Source: Thermoleophilia bacterium (GTDB lineage: Bacteria; Actinomycetota; Thermoleophilia; Gaiellales; JAICJC01). From it: DNA of 57,313 nt. The stretch spans positions 1 through 57,313 of the forward strand of contig JAICKX010000007.1 in NCBI GenBank assembly GCA_025927685.1, written 5' to 3'. Both the position numbers and the translations under genes were made by a program. Within the stretch, counting starts at the first letter, position 1, and each line of letters opens with the position of its first letter. Below the pieces are notes generated by a model. It did not search any database, had not been told where the DNA came from, and worked only from the letters and a program-made list of their open reading frames with translations. Positions 18,484 to 27,645 of this stretch are shown here, piece after piece.

Positions 18484-18950
18484 CCTCCGGCCCGGTACTC
18501 CAGCTGCGTCTGGCCGATCGTCACGACGTCGCCGCTCTGGAGCACCCGCCGGCCCGACACGCGATCCCCGTTCACGAACGTCCCGTTGGTCGAGCGCAGG
18601 TCCTCGACCACGTCCCCGTCCTGGCCGTGGGCGAACCGGGCATGGCGGCCGGAAGCATACCCATCGGCCCCGAGTGGGATGTCGAGCGCGGCGTCGCGCC
18701 CGGCGACCAGCTCCCGGCTCATGTCGATCTCCGTCCCCTCCGGCAGCTCGGGGCTCTGGACGACGACAAGCCGGCCACGCCGGCGCGGCGGCGGGGTGGC
18801 GAGCGCCGCCGGCCGTTTCGCGGGCGTCAGCACCATGCTCTCCTGCCCGACCGCGATGTCACGCGAAGCGACCCGGATCACGCGCCAGACGAAGAGATAG
18901 AGCAGGACGACGAACGCGACCTTGAGCGCGAGCAGGAGCTGTTCAACCAA
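18480..18950 (-). CDS. FHA-domain membrane protein (FhaB-like)
   Basis: N-terminal TM then GRDAALDIPLGADGYASGRHARF...DLRSTNGTFVNG. Confidence 0.88.
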   Translation of the reverse strand: MVEQLLLALKVAFVVLLYLFVWRVIRVASRDIAVGQESMVLTPAKRPAALATPPPRRRGRLVVVQSPELPEGTEIDMSRELVAGRDAALDIPLGADGYASGRHARFAHGQDGDVVEDLRSTNGTFVNGDRVSGRRVLQSGDVVTIGQTQLEYRAGG

Positions 18951-19788
18951 CGCGGCGCTCGAACGTGATCTGGGTCGTCCCCACCCCGATCACGTCGCCG
19001 TTCATGAGCGACGTCTCCGTGATCCGCTGGCCGTTCACCTCGGTGCCGTTGGTCGATCCCAGGTCGACGAGCGAGTAGCCGCGCCCCATCCGGCGGATCT
19101 CGGCATGGCGGCGCGAGACGTTCGGGTCGCCGAGCACGACGTCGCACTCGCTGGACCGGCCGATGACGGTCGTCTGGCCCTCGACGTCGATCTCGCGGCC
19201 GTCCCACATGAGGACGACGGACTCGGCTCGTGGCGGCGCGGCGGGCTCGGGCTCCGGCTCAGGATCCGACGCGTAGACCATCGTCGAGCCCGGCGGCGCG
19301 TCCGGCACGTCCGGTGCGATCGGGGGGATCGGGGCCGCGACCGGCACGGGCGGCGCGATGCCGGCATCCGGCCCGAACCGCGGCTCCGGCGCAGGCCGTG
19401 ACGCTTCCCGCTCGTCCTCGTCGCCCGCCTCCTCCACCGCGATGCCGAACATGCCGACGTGCATGTCGTCCTCGGTCTCGAGCGTCACCACCGGCCGGGA
19501 GGCGGTCGTGTAACCCTCGCGACGGGCGTGCTCGACCAGGTACTCCTCGAGCTCCGAGCACATCTGGGCCTCGTAGGCCGTGAACTGCTCGCGGTCGGCC
19601 GGGTTCAGGTAGATCGTGTAGACGCTCGGGACATACACGCGGTGGATCGAGATGGTGCGGTGGTCGTCCATCTCCTTCGCGAGCTTGCGCGCCAGCTCCA
19701 CCGGCTGCACGGACGAGCGAAACGTGCGGCCGAAGACGCCTTCGACCATGCCGCCGATCTTCCGCTCGATGTTCCGGAACACGCTCAC
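18943..19788 (-). CDS. FhaA-like protein (DUF3662 + FHA)
   Basis: FRNIERKIGGMVEGVFGRTFRSSVQPVELARKLAKEM; C-terminal GRSSECDVVLGDPNVSRRHAEI..DLGSTNGTEVNG. Confidence 0.92.
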   Translation of the reverse strand: MSVFRNIERKIGGMVEGVFGRTFRSSVQPVELARKLAKEMDDHRTISIHRVYVPSVYTIYLNPADREQFTAYEAQMCSELEEYLVEHARREGYTTASRPVVTLETEDDMHVGMFGIAVEEAGDEDEREASRPAPEPRFGPDAGIAPPVPVAAPIPPIAPDVPDAPPGSTMVYASDPEPEPEPAAPPRAESVVLMWDGREIDVEGQTTVIGRSSECDVVLGDPNVSRRHAEIRRMGRGYSLVDLGSTNGTEVNGQRITETSLMNGDVIGVGTTQITFERRVG

Positions 19789-19823
19789 GCTTCGTGGGTC
19801 CCGGGACGCCTCTCGGGTGGTGG

Positions 19824-21512
19824 TCAACGTGCCGTCAGCGGCCGCTCGAACCGCGGGCCGGCGAGCGCCCAGGCGACCGCCAGTATACCCACGAGCGTCG
19901 CCGCGACGGCCGCTCCGGGAGCGGCTCCCGGCCGGTCCCCGAGCAGATGCGGGGCGCTTGCGACGGCCAGCCCGAATGCGATTCCCCACAGCACGACAGC
20001 CTGGACGCGGCGCGGCTCCTCGAGCCGCCATGCGGCCGGCAGGAGCACCGCGGCGACGACCATCGCCGCTGCGATCGCGAGCACCTCGGGCGCGCGGCCG
20101 ACCGCCGTGAGGTACGTCACGGGGCTCGACGCGGCGGGCAGCACCTTCGCTGCGTGGTGCGGGAGCCAGCCGCCCGCCACGGCCGCCACGACCGCCCCGG
20201 CGGCGCCCTCGGCGGCCCGCCGTCGCGGGGTCGGCGCGGTCGCGGCCACGAGCACGTAGGCGGGGCCCAGCCCGGCCAGGCCGAGCGGGATCGCGGCCAG
20301 CGGTGCCAGCAGGCGCGACGTCCCGTCCCAGCGCCGTCCGGCCCAGATCCACGCCGCGCACAGCACCGCCCACACCATGCCGGCCGCCTCGGCGTAGTTC
20401 CAGAAGGCGGGGATGCAGACCAGGCCGGCGAACGCCGCCGCCGCGACGGGGCGGCGGAAGGCCAGGAGCCCGGCGACGACCGCCAAGGGCAGCGACCAGG
20501 ACGCCGGGTAGACCGGGAAGGCGACGAGCGCCCAGGCCATCGCGATCCCCGCGAGGACGGCGCGGGCCGGGCGGGCGGCGCGGACGGGCCGGGGCAATGC
20601 CACCTGGCCGTGCGAGCGAATGCCAATTGACCGGGGCCGGCGCTGCCGCTCGCCCGCCCCCAGCCCGTCCTCCTCCCGCTCCTCGTCCTCCACCAGGCCT
20701 CGCAGCAGCGCGTCGCGGAGGCCCGAAGCGGTCGGGCGGCGGGCCGGGTCGCGCTGGAGCGCGCGGTCGACGGCGCGGCAGACGCCGGCCGGCAGGTCGG
20801 GCCGGACGGCGGCCAGCGGCTCGGCGCCCTCGCGCAGCTTCTCGAGCAGCTGGACGAGCGTCCTGGCCTTGTAGGGGTTCGCCCCCGTCAGCTGGGCGTA
20901 CAGTGTGAGCCCGGCCGCCCAGACGTCGGTCGCGCCCGTGGCGCGCTCGCCGGCGGCCTGCTCCGGCGACATGTAGGAGAGCGTTCCGAGCACGCGCTCG
21001 TCGGCGGTCTGGTCGCGGGCGTCGTCGTCGCTTGCGATGCCGAAGTCGGTCAGGGTGACCGTGCCCTCCCGGGCGACGAGGATGTTGGCGGGCTTCACGT
21101 CGCGGTGCACGACCCCGCGCGCGTGGGCGTGGGCCAGGGCGTCGCAGACGGCCGCCATCGCACGCACGGCCTGGAGGTCGTCGAGGCCGCTGCGGTCGAG
21201 CCGCTCACCGTCGACCAGGCGCGAGACGAGGTACACGTGCTCGTCGTCGCCCTCCACGCCGAGCACGCTGTGGATGTTGGGGTGGTCGAGCTTGCGCGCG
21301 GTGCGGGCCTCGCGGTCGGCGCGGGTCGCCAGCCCCTCGCTCCGGCTGAAGACCTTGACCGCGACTCGCTCGCCGCCGTCGCCGCTCGCGCCGTACACGG
21401 TGCCGAACCCCCCTCGCCCGAGCTCCTCCTCGAGGGTGTAGCGGTCCGCCACCAGGCGTCCGATGAGGGGAGGGGTCAGGGTCGCTCGGGCGGGCTCTGC
21501 CACGGTGCGCAT
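19824..21512 (-). CDS. Ser/Thr protein kinase with C-terminal multi-TM domain
   Basis: YTLEEELGRGGFGTVYGA, HRDVKPANILV, DFGIA; hydrophobic C-terminal ~230 aa. Confidence 0.88.
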   Translation of the reverse strand: MRTVAEPARATLTPPLIGRLVADRYTLEEELGRGGFGTVYGASGDGGERVAVKVFSRSEGLATRADREARTARKLDHPNIHSVLGVEGDDEHVYLVSRLVDGERLDRSGLDDLQAVRAMAAVCDALAHAHARGVVHRDVKPANILVAREGTVTLTDFGIASDDDARDQTADERVLGTLSYMSPEQAAGERATGATDVWAAGLTLYAQLTGANPYKARTLVQLLEKLREGAEPLAAVRPDLPAGVCRAVDRALQRDPARRPTASGLRDALLRGLVEDEEREEDGLGAGERQRRPRSIGIRSHGQVALPRPVRAARPARAVLAGIAMAWALVAFPVYPASWSLPLAVVAGLLAFRRPVAAAAFAGLVCIPAFWNYAEAAGMVWAVLCAAWIWAGRRWDGTSRLLAPLAAIPLGLAGLGPAYVLVAATAPTPRRRAAEGAAGAVVAAVAGGWLPHHAAKVLPAASSPVTYLTAVGRAPEVLAIAAAMVVAAVLLPAAWRLEEPRRVQAVVLWGIAFGLAVASAPHLLGDRPGAAPGAAVAATLVGILAVAWALAGPRFERPLTAR

Positions 21513-21579
21513 CAGATTGGCCGAAGACCACGAGACTCCTGCAAATCTCGTATCCGGGCCAGCTGATAGGGTCCGAGCC

Positions 21580-22788
21580 GTGGCGCCCGACGACTTCTTC
21601 GACTCCGACTGGGAGGAGACGGGCGGGACGCAGGAGACGGCTGTCACCCGCCCGTCGGGCGGCCGCCAGGACCCGGGGACCGAGCCGCCTCCGCACCGGC
21701 CCCCACGCGGCGAGCGCCCGCCGCGCCGGCCGCCCTCGATCGGGCCGATCCGGCCCGGCAATCTGCCGCCCCTTCAGTACCGCCGGCTCGCGGGCCTGGC
21801 CGTCGGCATCCTGGTCGTGATCGTCGTGCTCGTCCTGCTCGCGCGCGGCTGCTCGGGCAGCTCCTCACAGAGCAAGAACATCGACTACTTCAACGACGTC
21901 AAGAAGGCGGCGCTCGTGCCGTCCAGCGACGTCGCCTCGGACTTTCACAACACGCTGAACCAGAAGGCCGGCACGAAGCTCAAGCAGGTGAAGCAGCAGC
22001 TCTCCCAGCAGGCGGCCGCGATGACCAAGGCCGCCGACGCCGCGGCCTCGATCGCGCCGACCAAGCAGCTCGAGCAGTACCAGCCGGCGCTCGTCCAGGC
22101 GCTGCGCTACCGGGAGGCGGGGCTCACCTGTCTCTCCGACAACATCGGCCAGGCGTGGAAGCGAAAGCGGGCCGCCGGCACGGGCCGGATCCTGGCGCCG
22201 TGCGTGCAGCGCCTGCTGGCAGCCGACATCATCTACTCCGACTCGTTCTCCGGGCCGGCGTCGACGGCACTCAACGGGCTCGGAGTGCAGGTGCCGGCGT
22301 CGCGCTTCCTCGACCCGGCCGACGCCGCCCTCGTCACCCCGGCCGGCATCGGCGAGGCGATCACCCGCCTCAAGCCGAGCGCCGTCCACGGCCTGCACGG
22401 CCTCGGGCTCGTCTCCGTCGTGGCCCTGCCGCAGGGCACGACGCTCCAGACCGGCTCCTCCCAGATCAACCAGCTCACCGGCGACGACAAGCTCGTCCTC
22501 GTGATCTCGGCGAAGAACTTCGGCAACTTCCGCGAGGTCGGCGTGCCGGTCACGATGACGCTGACGCACGCCGGCGCACAGAAGATCAAGCGCACGGGCA
22601 CGATCGGCTCGATCGACAAGGGCGCCACCGAGACGGTGCGCTTCCCCGACCTGTTCAAGAACGCGTCGTCGCAGCCGGAGTTCACGCAGCGCTACAAGAT
22701 GACCGTGACGATCGGGAAGGTCCCGGGCGAGAGCGTGGTCTCGAACAACACGGCGACGTACCTGGTGCAGTTCCGCCTCCAGACGTGA
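21580..22788 (+). CDS. Hypothetical single-TM protein
   Basis: GTG start with TAGGGT 7 nt upstream; Pro/Arg-rich N-terminus, one TM, extracytoplasmic domain. Confidence 0.7.
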   Translation: MAPDDFFDSDWEETGGTQETAVTRPSGGRQDPGTEPPPHRPPRGERPPRRPPSIGPIRPGNLPPLQYRRLAGLAVGILVVIVVLVLLARGCSGSSSQSKNIDYFNDVKKAALVPSSDVASDFHNTLNQKAGTKLKQVKQQLSQQAAAMTKAADAAASIAPTKQLEQYQPALVQALRYREAGLTCLSDNIGQAWKRKRAAGTGRILAPCVQRLLAADIIYSDSFSGPASTALNGLGVQVPASRFLDPADAALVTPAGIGEAITRLKPSAVHGLHGLGLVSVVALPQGTTLQTGSSQINQLTGDDKLVLVISAKNFGNFREVGVPVTMTLTHAGAQKIKRTGTIGSIDKGATETVRFPDLFKNASSQPEFTQRYKMTVTIGKVPGESVVSNNTATYLVQFRLQT

Positions 22789-23264
22789 GCACCGCCGACA
22801 CCGCCCTCGACGTCGCAATCGGCGCCGCGGGTGCCGCGGGGCTGCTGCTCGTCATCACGCTCTCCCTGTGGGTCCAGGTGCGGAGGATGCGGCGGGCGCA
22901 GCGGGTCGTGATCGGCTCGCGCAGCGGCGATCTGGTCGAGTACGCCATGTCGCTCCTGGCACGCGTCGAGCAGGCCGAGAACACCGCGGGCGCCGCCGAG
23001 TCGGCCGTCCGCTCGCTCACGGAGCGGGTCGACGGCTGCTTCGAGCGGCGGGCGCTCCTGCGGTACGATGCGCTCGAGGGCGCCGGGCCGAAGCAGTCGG
23101 TCACGATCGCGCTGATGGACAGGACGCGATCGGGGTTCCTGCTCTCGGCGATCCAGGGCCGCGACTATGCGCGCATCTACATCAAGGACGTCCGAAACGG
23201 GCTGAGCGACGTGGAGCTCTCCCCGGAGGAGAAGCAGGTCCTGGCCGAGGCGTCCGCGTCGTGA
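22785..23264 (+). CDS. DUF4446-like protein
   Basis: TM then FERRALLRYDALEGAGPKQSVTIALMDRTRSGFLLSAIQGRDYARIYIKDV; GTGA overlap. Confidence 0.75.
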   Translation: MSTADTALDVAIGAAGAAGLLLVITLSLWVQVRRMRRAQRVVIGSRSGDLVEYAMSLLARVEQAENTAGAAESAVRSLTERVDGCFERRALLRYDALEGAGPKQSVTIALMDRTRSGFLLSAIQGRDYARIYIKDVRNGLSDVELSPEEKQVLAEASAS

Positions 23265-23659
23265 CCGACGTCGTGGTGAGGCCCTACCGCGCCGGCGACG
23301 CGCCGGCCCTGCGGCGGCTGGCCGGCGAGACGGCGACCGGCGAGCAGGTGCCGCTCCCGGCGCCCGACCGGGATGTGGTGTTCCTCGCCGAGGTGGAGGG
23401 CCACGCCGCCGGCTACATGGCGGTGCGCGAGGAGGGCCGTGCGCTGGTCGTCGACCGGATGGTGGTCGCGCCGGCCGACCAGGGCCGCCACGTCGGCCAC
23501 CGATTGCTCGACTGGGCCGAGGGCTACGGCTCGAGCCGGGGGATGGAGCGCGTCCGGATCCCCGCGACCGGATCCGACCGGCGCGCCCGCGACTTCTACG
23601 TCCGCCGTGGCTATGTCGAGGCCGCGGACGCGCTCGTGCGCGACATCGCCCACAGCTGA
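23261..23659 (+). CDS. GNAT family acetyltransferase
   Basis: VVRPYRAGDAPALRRL...VVAPADQGRHVGHRLLDWAEGYG...RRARDFYVRRGYVEA. Confidence 0.85.
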   Translation: MTDVVVRPYRAGDAPALRRLAGETATGEQVPLPAPDRDVVFLAEVEGHAAGYMAVREEGRALVVDRMVVAPADQGRHVGHRLLDWAEGYGSSRGMERVRIPATGSDRRARDFYVRRGYVEAADALVRDIAHS

Positions 23660-23946
23660 GCGCGTCCGGTGTCCGTCCGGACCGGCCCCGATACTGGGTC
23701 ATCCGCGAGGTCGGCGATCACTGGACTTCGACACCGGTGTCGGCACCGTCCGGCACGGCCTCGGCGACCGCCGGGCGCCAGACCAGCTGGCATCCCTGGG
23801 TGCCGCGGACGCGGGGCCTCGGCCGCAGCGCCGACGCCACCCCCACGCGCAGGTGCCACGGCGTGGCCGTCTCGACGCACACCGGTGGGTAAACCCCACC
23901 CGGGACGTTCTCCACATCTTCACCACCATCCGAGTACGGTGAACAC

Positions 23947-24567
23947 ATGGCGAAGCTCAGGTTGACCCCGCAGACACGTGAGTTCTACGCGCTCTTCGAC
24001 CGGGCCGCGACGAACCTCGTGTCCACGTCCCAGCTCCTGCTCGACCTGCTGGAGCACTACCCCGACCGGCGGGCGCTGGTGGACGAGATCAAGGACCGCG
24101 AGCACGAGGGCGACCGCGTGACGCACGAGATCGTCCAGCTCGTGAACAAGACGTTCGTCACGCCCATCGACCGCGAGGACATCTTCGACCTCGCGACGGC
24201 GCTCGACGACATCTGCGACTTCATGGACCAGACCGCGGACGAGCTCAACCTGTACGGCGTGGAGGAGGTGCCGCCGGAGGCCATCGAGCAGGCCGGCGTC
24301 ATCTTCCGCGCCGTCTCCAAGATCGCCGACGCCGTCCACCTGCTGGACGGGTTCAAGGACATCAGCCACCACCTGATCGACGTGCACACGCTCGAGGACG
24401 AGGGCGACCGGATCGTGCGGGCGGCCACCGCGAAGCTCTTCCGCAACGGGCTCGACCCGCTCGTGGTGATCCGCTGGAAGGACATCCACCACGATCTCGA
24501 GCAGGCGGTCGACGGGTGTGAGCACGCCGCCCATGTGCTGGAGAGCATCTACCTGAAGAACCGATGA
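23947..24567 (+). CDS. DUF47 / PhoU-like phosphate transport accessory protein
   Basis: FYALFDRAATNLV...DREHEGDRVTHEIVQLVNKTFVTPIDREDIFDLATALDDICDF; TACGGT 6 nt before ATG. Confidence 0.93.
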   Translation: MAKLRLTPQTREFYALFDRAATNLVSTSQLLLDLLEHYPDRRALVDEIKDREHEGDRVTHEIVQLVNKTFVTPIDREDIFDLATALDDICDFMDQTADELNLYGVEEVPPEAIEQAGVIFRAVSKIADAVHLLDGFKDISHHLIDVHTLEDEGDRIVRAATAKLFRNGLDPLVVIRWKDIHHDLEQAVDGCEHAAHVLESIYLKNR

Positions 24568-25565
24568 GCGACGGCCTCCTGGTCGTGATCGTCGCCGTTG
24601 CGCTGCTCTTCGACTTCACGAACGGCTTCCACGACACCGCAAATGCGGTGGCGACGTCCGTCTCGACCCGCGCGCTGACCCCGCGCCTGGCGGTGCTCAT
24701 CGCGGCCCTGATGAACTTCGCCGGCGCGTTCACCTCGACCAAGGTGGCAAAGACGGTCGGCGACGGGCTGATCAACACCGACCAGGGCCACGTCACCGGG
24801 CACCTGGTGCTGGCGGCCCTGATCGGCGCGATCGCGTGGAACCTCTTCACCTGGTACCTGGGGCTGCCGTCGTCCTCGTCGCACGCGCTGGTCGGGGGCC
24901 TCGTCGGAGCGGCGCTCGCGGCCGGTGGCCCCAACCCCGTGAAATGGGACGGCATCTGGAACAAGGTGGCCTGGCCCGGCCTGGCGAGCCCGATCATCGG
25001 CTTCGCGATCGCGGGAGTGCTGATGCTCGCCATCCTGTGGATCTTCCGGAGGGTGCGCCCGGCGCCGCTCAACCGCGGCTTCCGGCTGGCGCAGATCCTC
25101 TCCGGCAGCTTCATGGCGTTCGCGCACGGCACCAACGACGCCCAGAAGACGATGGGCGTCATCGCGCTCGCGCTCTACTCCGCCGGCCACACGAGCAAGC
25201 CGACCGACATCCCGGACTGGGTGATCGCGTCGGCGGCGCTCGCCATTGCGCTCGGGACGTACGTCGGCGGCTGGCGGATCATGCGCACGATGGGGACGCG
25301 CATCTTCAAGCTCGAGCCGCCGCAGGGGTTCGCGGCTCAGACGACCGCGAGCGCGGTGCTCTACACGGTGGCGACGAGGTACGGGTTCCCCGTCTCGACG
25401 ACGCACGTGATCTCGAGCTCCGTCATGGGGGCGGGCGCCACGACACGGGTGTCGGCGGTGCGGTGGGGGGTGGCGGCGGACATCGTGGCCGCGTGGCTCC
25501 TCACGATCCCCGCGGCCGGGCTGGTCGCCGCGGGCATGTACGAGGCCCTGAGCGCCTTCATGTGA
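24564..25565 (+). CDS. pit: Inorganic phosphate transporter (Pit family)
   Basis: FDFTNGFHDTANAVATSVSTRAL and MAFAHGTNDAQKTMG duplicated Pit signatures. Confidence 0.95.
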   Translation: MSDGLLVVIVAVALLFDFTNGFHDTANAVATSVSTRALTPRLAVLIAALMNFAGAFTSTKVAKTVGDGLINTDQGHVTGHLVLAALIGAIAWNLFTWYLGLPSSSSHALVGGLVGAALAAGGPNPVKWDGIWNKVAWPGLASPIIGFAIAGVLMLAILWIFRRVRPAPLNRGFRLAQILSGSFMAFAHGTNDAQKTMGVIALALYSAGHTSKPTDIPDWVIASAALAIALGTYVGGWRIMRTMGTRIFKLEPPQGFAAQTTASAVLYTVATRYGFPVSTTHVISSSVMGAGATTRVSAVRWGVAADIVAAWLLTIPAAGLVAAGMYEALSAFM

Positions 25566-25632
25566 TTTCCAGCTGATTACCGCATTCGGGGGACGCGACG
25601 CGGTCGGCTGAGCGCCTAGCCTCCTGTCAGTC

Positions 25633-27636
25633 GTGCTTCCACGGTTGACTGGCGGCGATGGGGCGCCCACGCCTGGAGGCGCCCCGAGAGTCGATCCGGC
25701 GGCCCACCCCGTCGCCGGCGGCGCCATCGCGCCCGCGCTGCGCGACGGCGCTCCGTGCCGGCTGCTCGGCGAGCTGCTCGGGCTCGACGCGGCCTGGATC
25801 CTGGCGCCGGGCGCGACCGGGCGCGTGGTGACCGCCAGATGGGCGCGCGAGGAGGCCCCGGCGCAGCGTCTGGGCGAGATCCGGCTGGCGGCGGTCGTCG
25901 AGGAGGTCGACCGCGAGGCCGTTCAGACCCATGCCGGCCGGTATGCGCTCCTGATCGCGCCTCTGGTCGCCGGGGGAAGAGTCGTGGCGCACCTGGCGGG
26001 GGTGGCCCGGTCGCCGCGCGACTTCCGCCCGGACGAGCTGCGGGCGGCGGAGCTGGTGGCGGCGGGGGCGGCGGCCAAGGTGGGCCCCGACGAGCCTCCC
26101 GACGCCGTATCGGCGCGCGCTCGCGACCGGCTGCTCGCCGAGATGAGCCTCCTGCGCTCCCTCACGTCCCGGCTGGCCTACGCCCGGTCGGAGGGCGAGA
26201 TCGCCCACGCTGTGGTGGCCGAGCTCTCCCACCAGCACCGGTGTGCGACGCCGCGGTTCTACCTGCGCTCCCAGGCCGGGGACGAGATCGAGCTCCTGTC
26301 GCGGCGCGCCGGCGATTCCGAGGAGGAACGGGCGGATGCGATGGACGAGGCCGCCGTCCGGGCCGCGGTGGACGGCCGCGCGCGCCTGGTGGCAGGCGGG
26401 GAGGCGATGGTCGCGCCGATGCTGGGCGAGGACGACGTCGTTGGCGCCGTCACCGTCTCGGGCCGCGGGCACTCCTTCGACTCGCTCGACCTGGGCGTGC
26501 TCGAGGTCGTCGCCGCGCACGCCGCGGTCGCGTGCCGGAACGTCCGCCTCTATATGTCGATGCGTGAGGCGGCCGAGATCTCCGAGGCGATGCTCGAGCT
26601 CGGCCAGGCCCTGGCGACGCAGGTGAGCGTGCGGGCCGTCGCCGAGATGCTGGCCCGGTCGGTCGACCGGCTCGTCGAGTGCGCCGCGATGTCCGTCTGG
26701 CTGCGGACGGGCGAGCGGTTCGAGCTGGCGGCGCACGTGGGCTACATGCCGCGCGAGGCCGACCGGATCGCCGCCTCGTCGCTCTCCGGGATGGACGCGC
26801 CTCTGGCGGGCAACCTCGAGTCGCGCCAGATCGTCGTGCTCGAAGGCGACGAGGTGGACGCGCTCGCCGCGGCAACGGGCGTGCCCCGCCTCGGCGCCTG
26901 CTACACGCTCGTCCCCATCGGCGAGCGGGCGGGCAACCGCGCCGTGATGATCGTCCAGCGCGGGCGGCGGCGCGGGCCGCCGAGCGAGCGCGACGAGCGG
27001 ATGCTGCTCGGCATCGCCGACCAGGCGCTCCTCGCCATCGACAACCGCGCCCTCGTGGACGAGCTCGAGGCGGCCTTCGTCGCGACGATGCAGTCGCTCG
27101 CGAACGCGCTCGAGACGAAGGACGAGTACACCGGCGACCACGCCCAGGCGCTCGTCTGGATGGCCGAGGAGGTTGCCCGCCGCCTCGACCTGGGCGGCGT
27201 CGCGCTGCGCGACGTGGGGGTTGCGGCCGCGCTCCACGACGTCGGCAAGATCGGAATCCCGGCGTCGATCCTCGAGAAGCCCGGGCCGCTCACCGACGAC
27301 GAGTGGGAGGTCATGCGCACCCACCCGGAGCTGGGCGCGCGGATCATGGAGCCTGTGCCGGCCCTCGCGGGGGCCCGGTCGATCGTCCTCGCCTGCCACG
27401 AGCACTGGGATGGGTCCGGCTATCCGCACGGTCTCGCCGGCGACGACATCCCGCTCGGGGCCCGTATCATCCTGGCCTGCGACGCCTTCCACGCGATGAC
27501 CTCCGACCGCGTCTACCGGCAGGCGATCCCGGTGGAGGCGGCGATCGACGAGCTGCGCCAGTGCGCCGGCCAGCACTTCGAGCCCCGGATCGTCGACGTG
27601 CTGGTCGAGGTCGTCGGGAACGGGCACCCAGGGTAG
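25633..27636 (+). CDS. GAF domains + HD-GYP phosphodiesterase-like protein
   Basis: ALHDVGKIGIP...HEHWDGSGYPHGLAGDDIPLGARII HD-GYP signature; GAF-like N-terminus. Confidence 0.9.
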   Translation: MLPRLTGGDGAPTPGGAPRVDPAAHPVAGGAIAPALRDGAPCRLLGELLGLDAAWILAPGATGRVVTARWAREEAPAQRLGEIRLAAVVEEVDREAVQTHAGRYALLIAPLVAGGRVVAHLAGVARSPRDFRPDELRAAELVAAGAAAKVGPDEPPDAVSARARDRLLAEMSLLRSLTSRLAYARSEGEIAHAVVAELSHQHRCATPRFYLRSQAGDEIELLSRRAGDSEEERADAMDEAAVRAAVDGRARLVAGGEAMVAPMLGEDDVVGAVTVSGRGHSFDSLDLGVLEVVAAHAAVACRNVRLYMSMREAAEISEAMLELGQALATQVSVRAVAEMLARSVDRLVECAAMSVWLRTGERFELAAHVGYMPREADRIAASSLSGMDAPLAGNLESRQIVVLEGDEVDALAAATGVPRLGACYTLVPIGERAGNRAVMIVQRGRRRGPPSERDERMLLGIADQALLAIDNRALVDELEAAFVATMQSLANALETKDEYTGDHAQALVWMAEEVARRLDLGGVALRDVGVAAALHDVGKIGIPASILEKPGPLTDDEWEVMRTHPELGARIMEPVPALAGARSIVLACHEHWDGSGYPHGLAGDDIPLGARIILACDAFHAMTSDRVYRQAIPVEAAIDELRQCAGQHFEPRIVDVLVEVVGNGHPG

Positions 27637-27645
27637 GCGCCGGGG

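Noticed and set aside
23718-23948. 76-aa minus-strand ORF overlapping phoU-like start
   Set aside because: Possible but unsupported: overlaps the phoU-like start codon, no recognisable motif or SD; left as an uncertain part of the 287-bp gap.
25627-27627. 666-aa minus-strand ORF antisense to the HD-GYP gene
   Set aside because: Composition typical of antisense of GC-rich genes; opposite strand encodes recognisable HD-GYP motifs.
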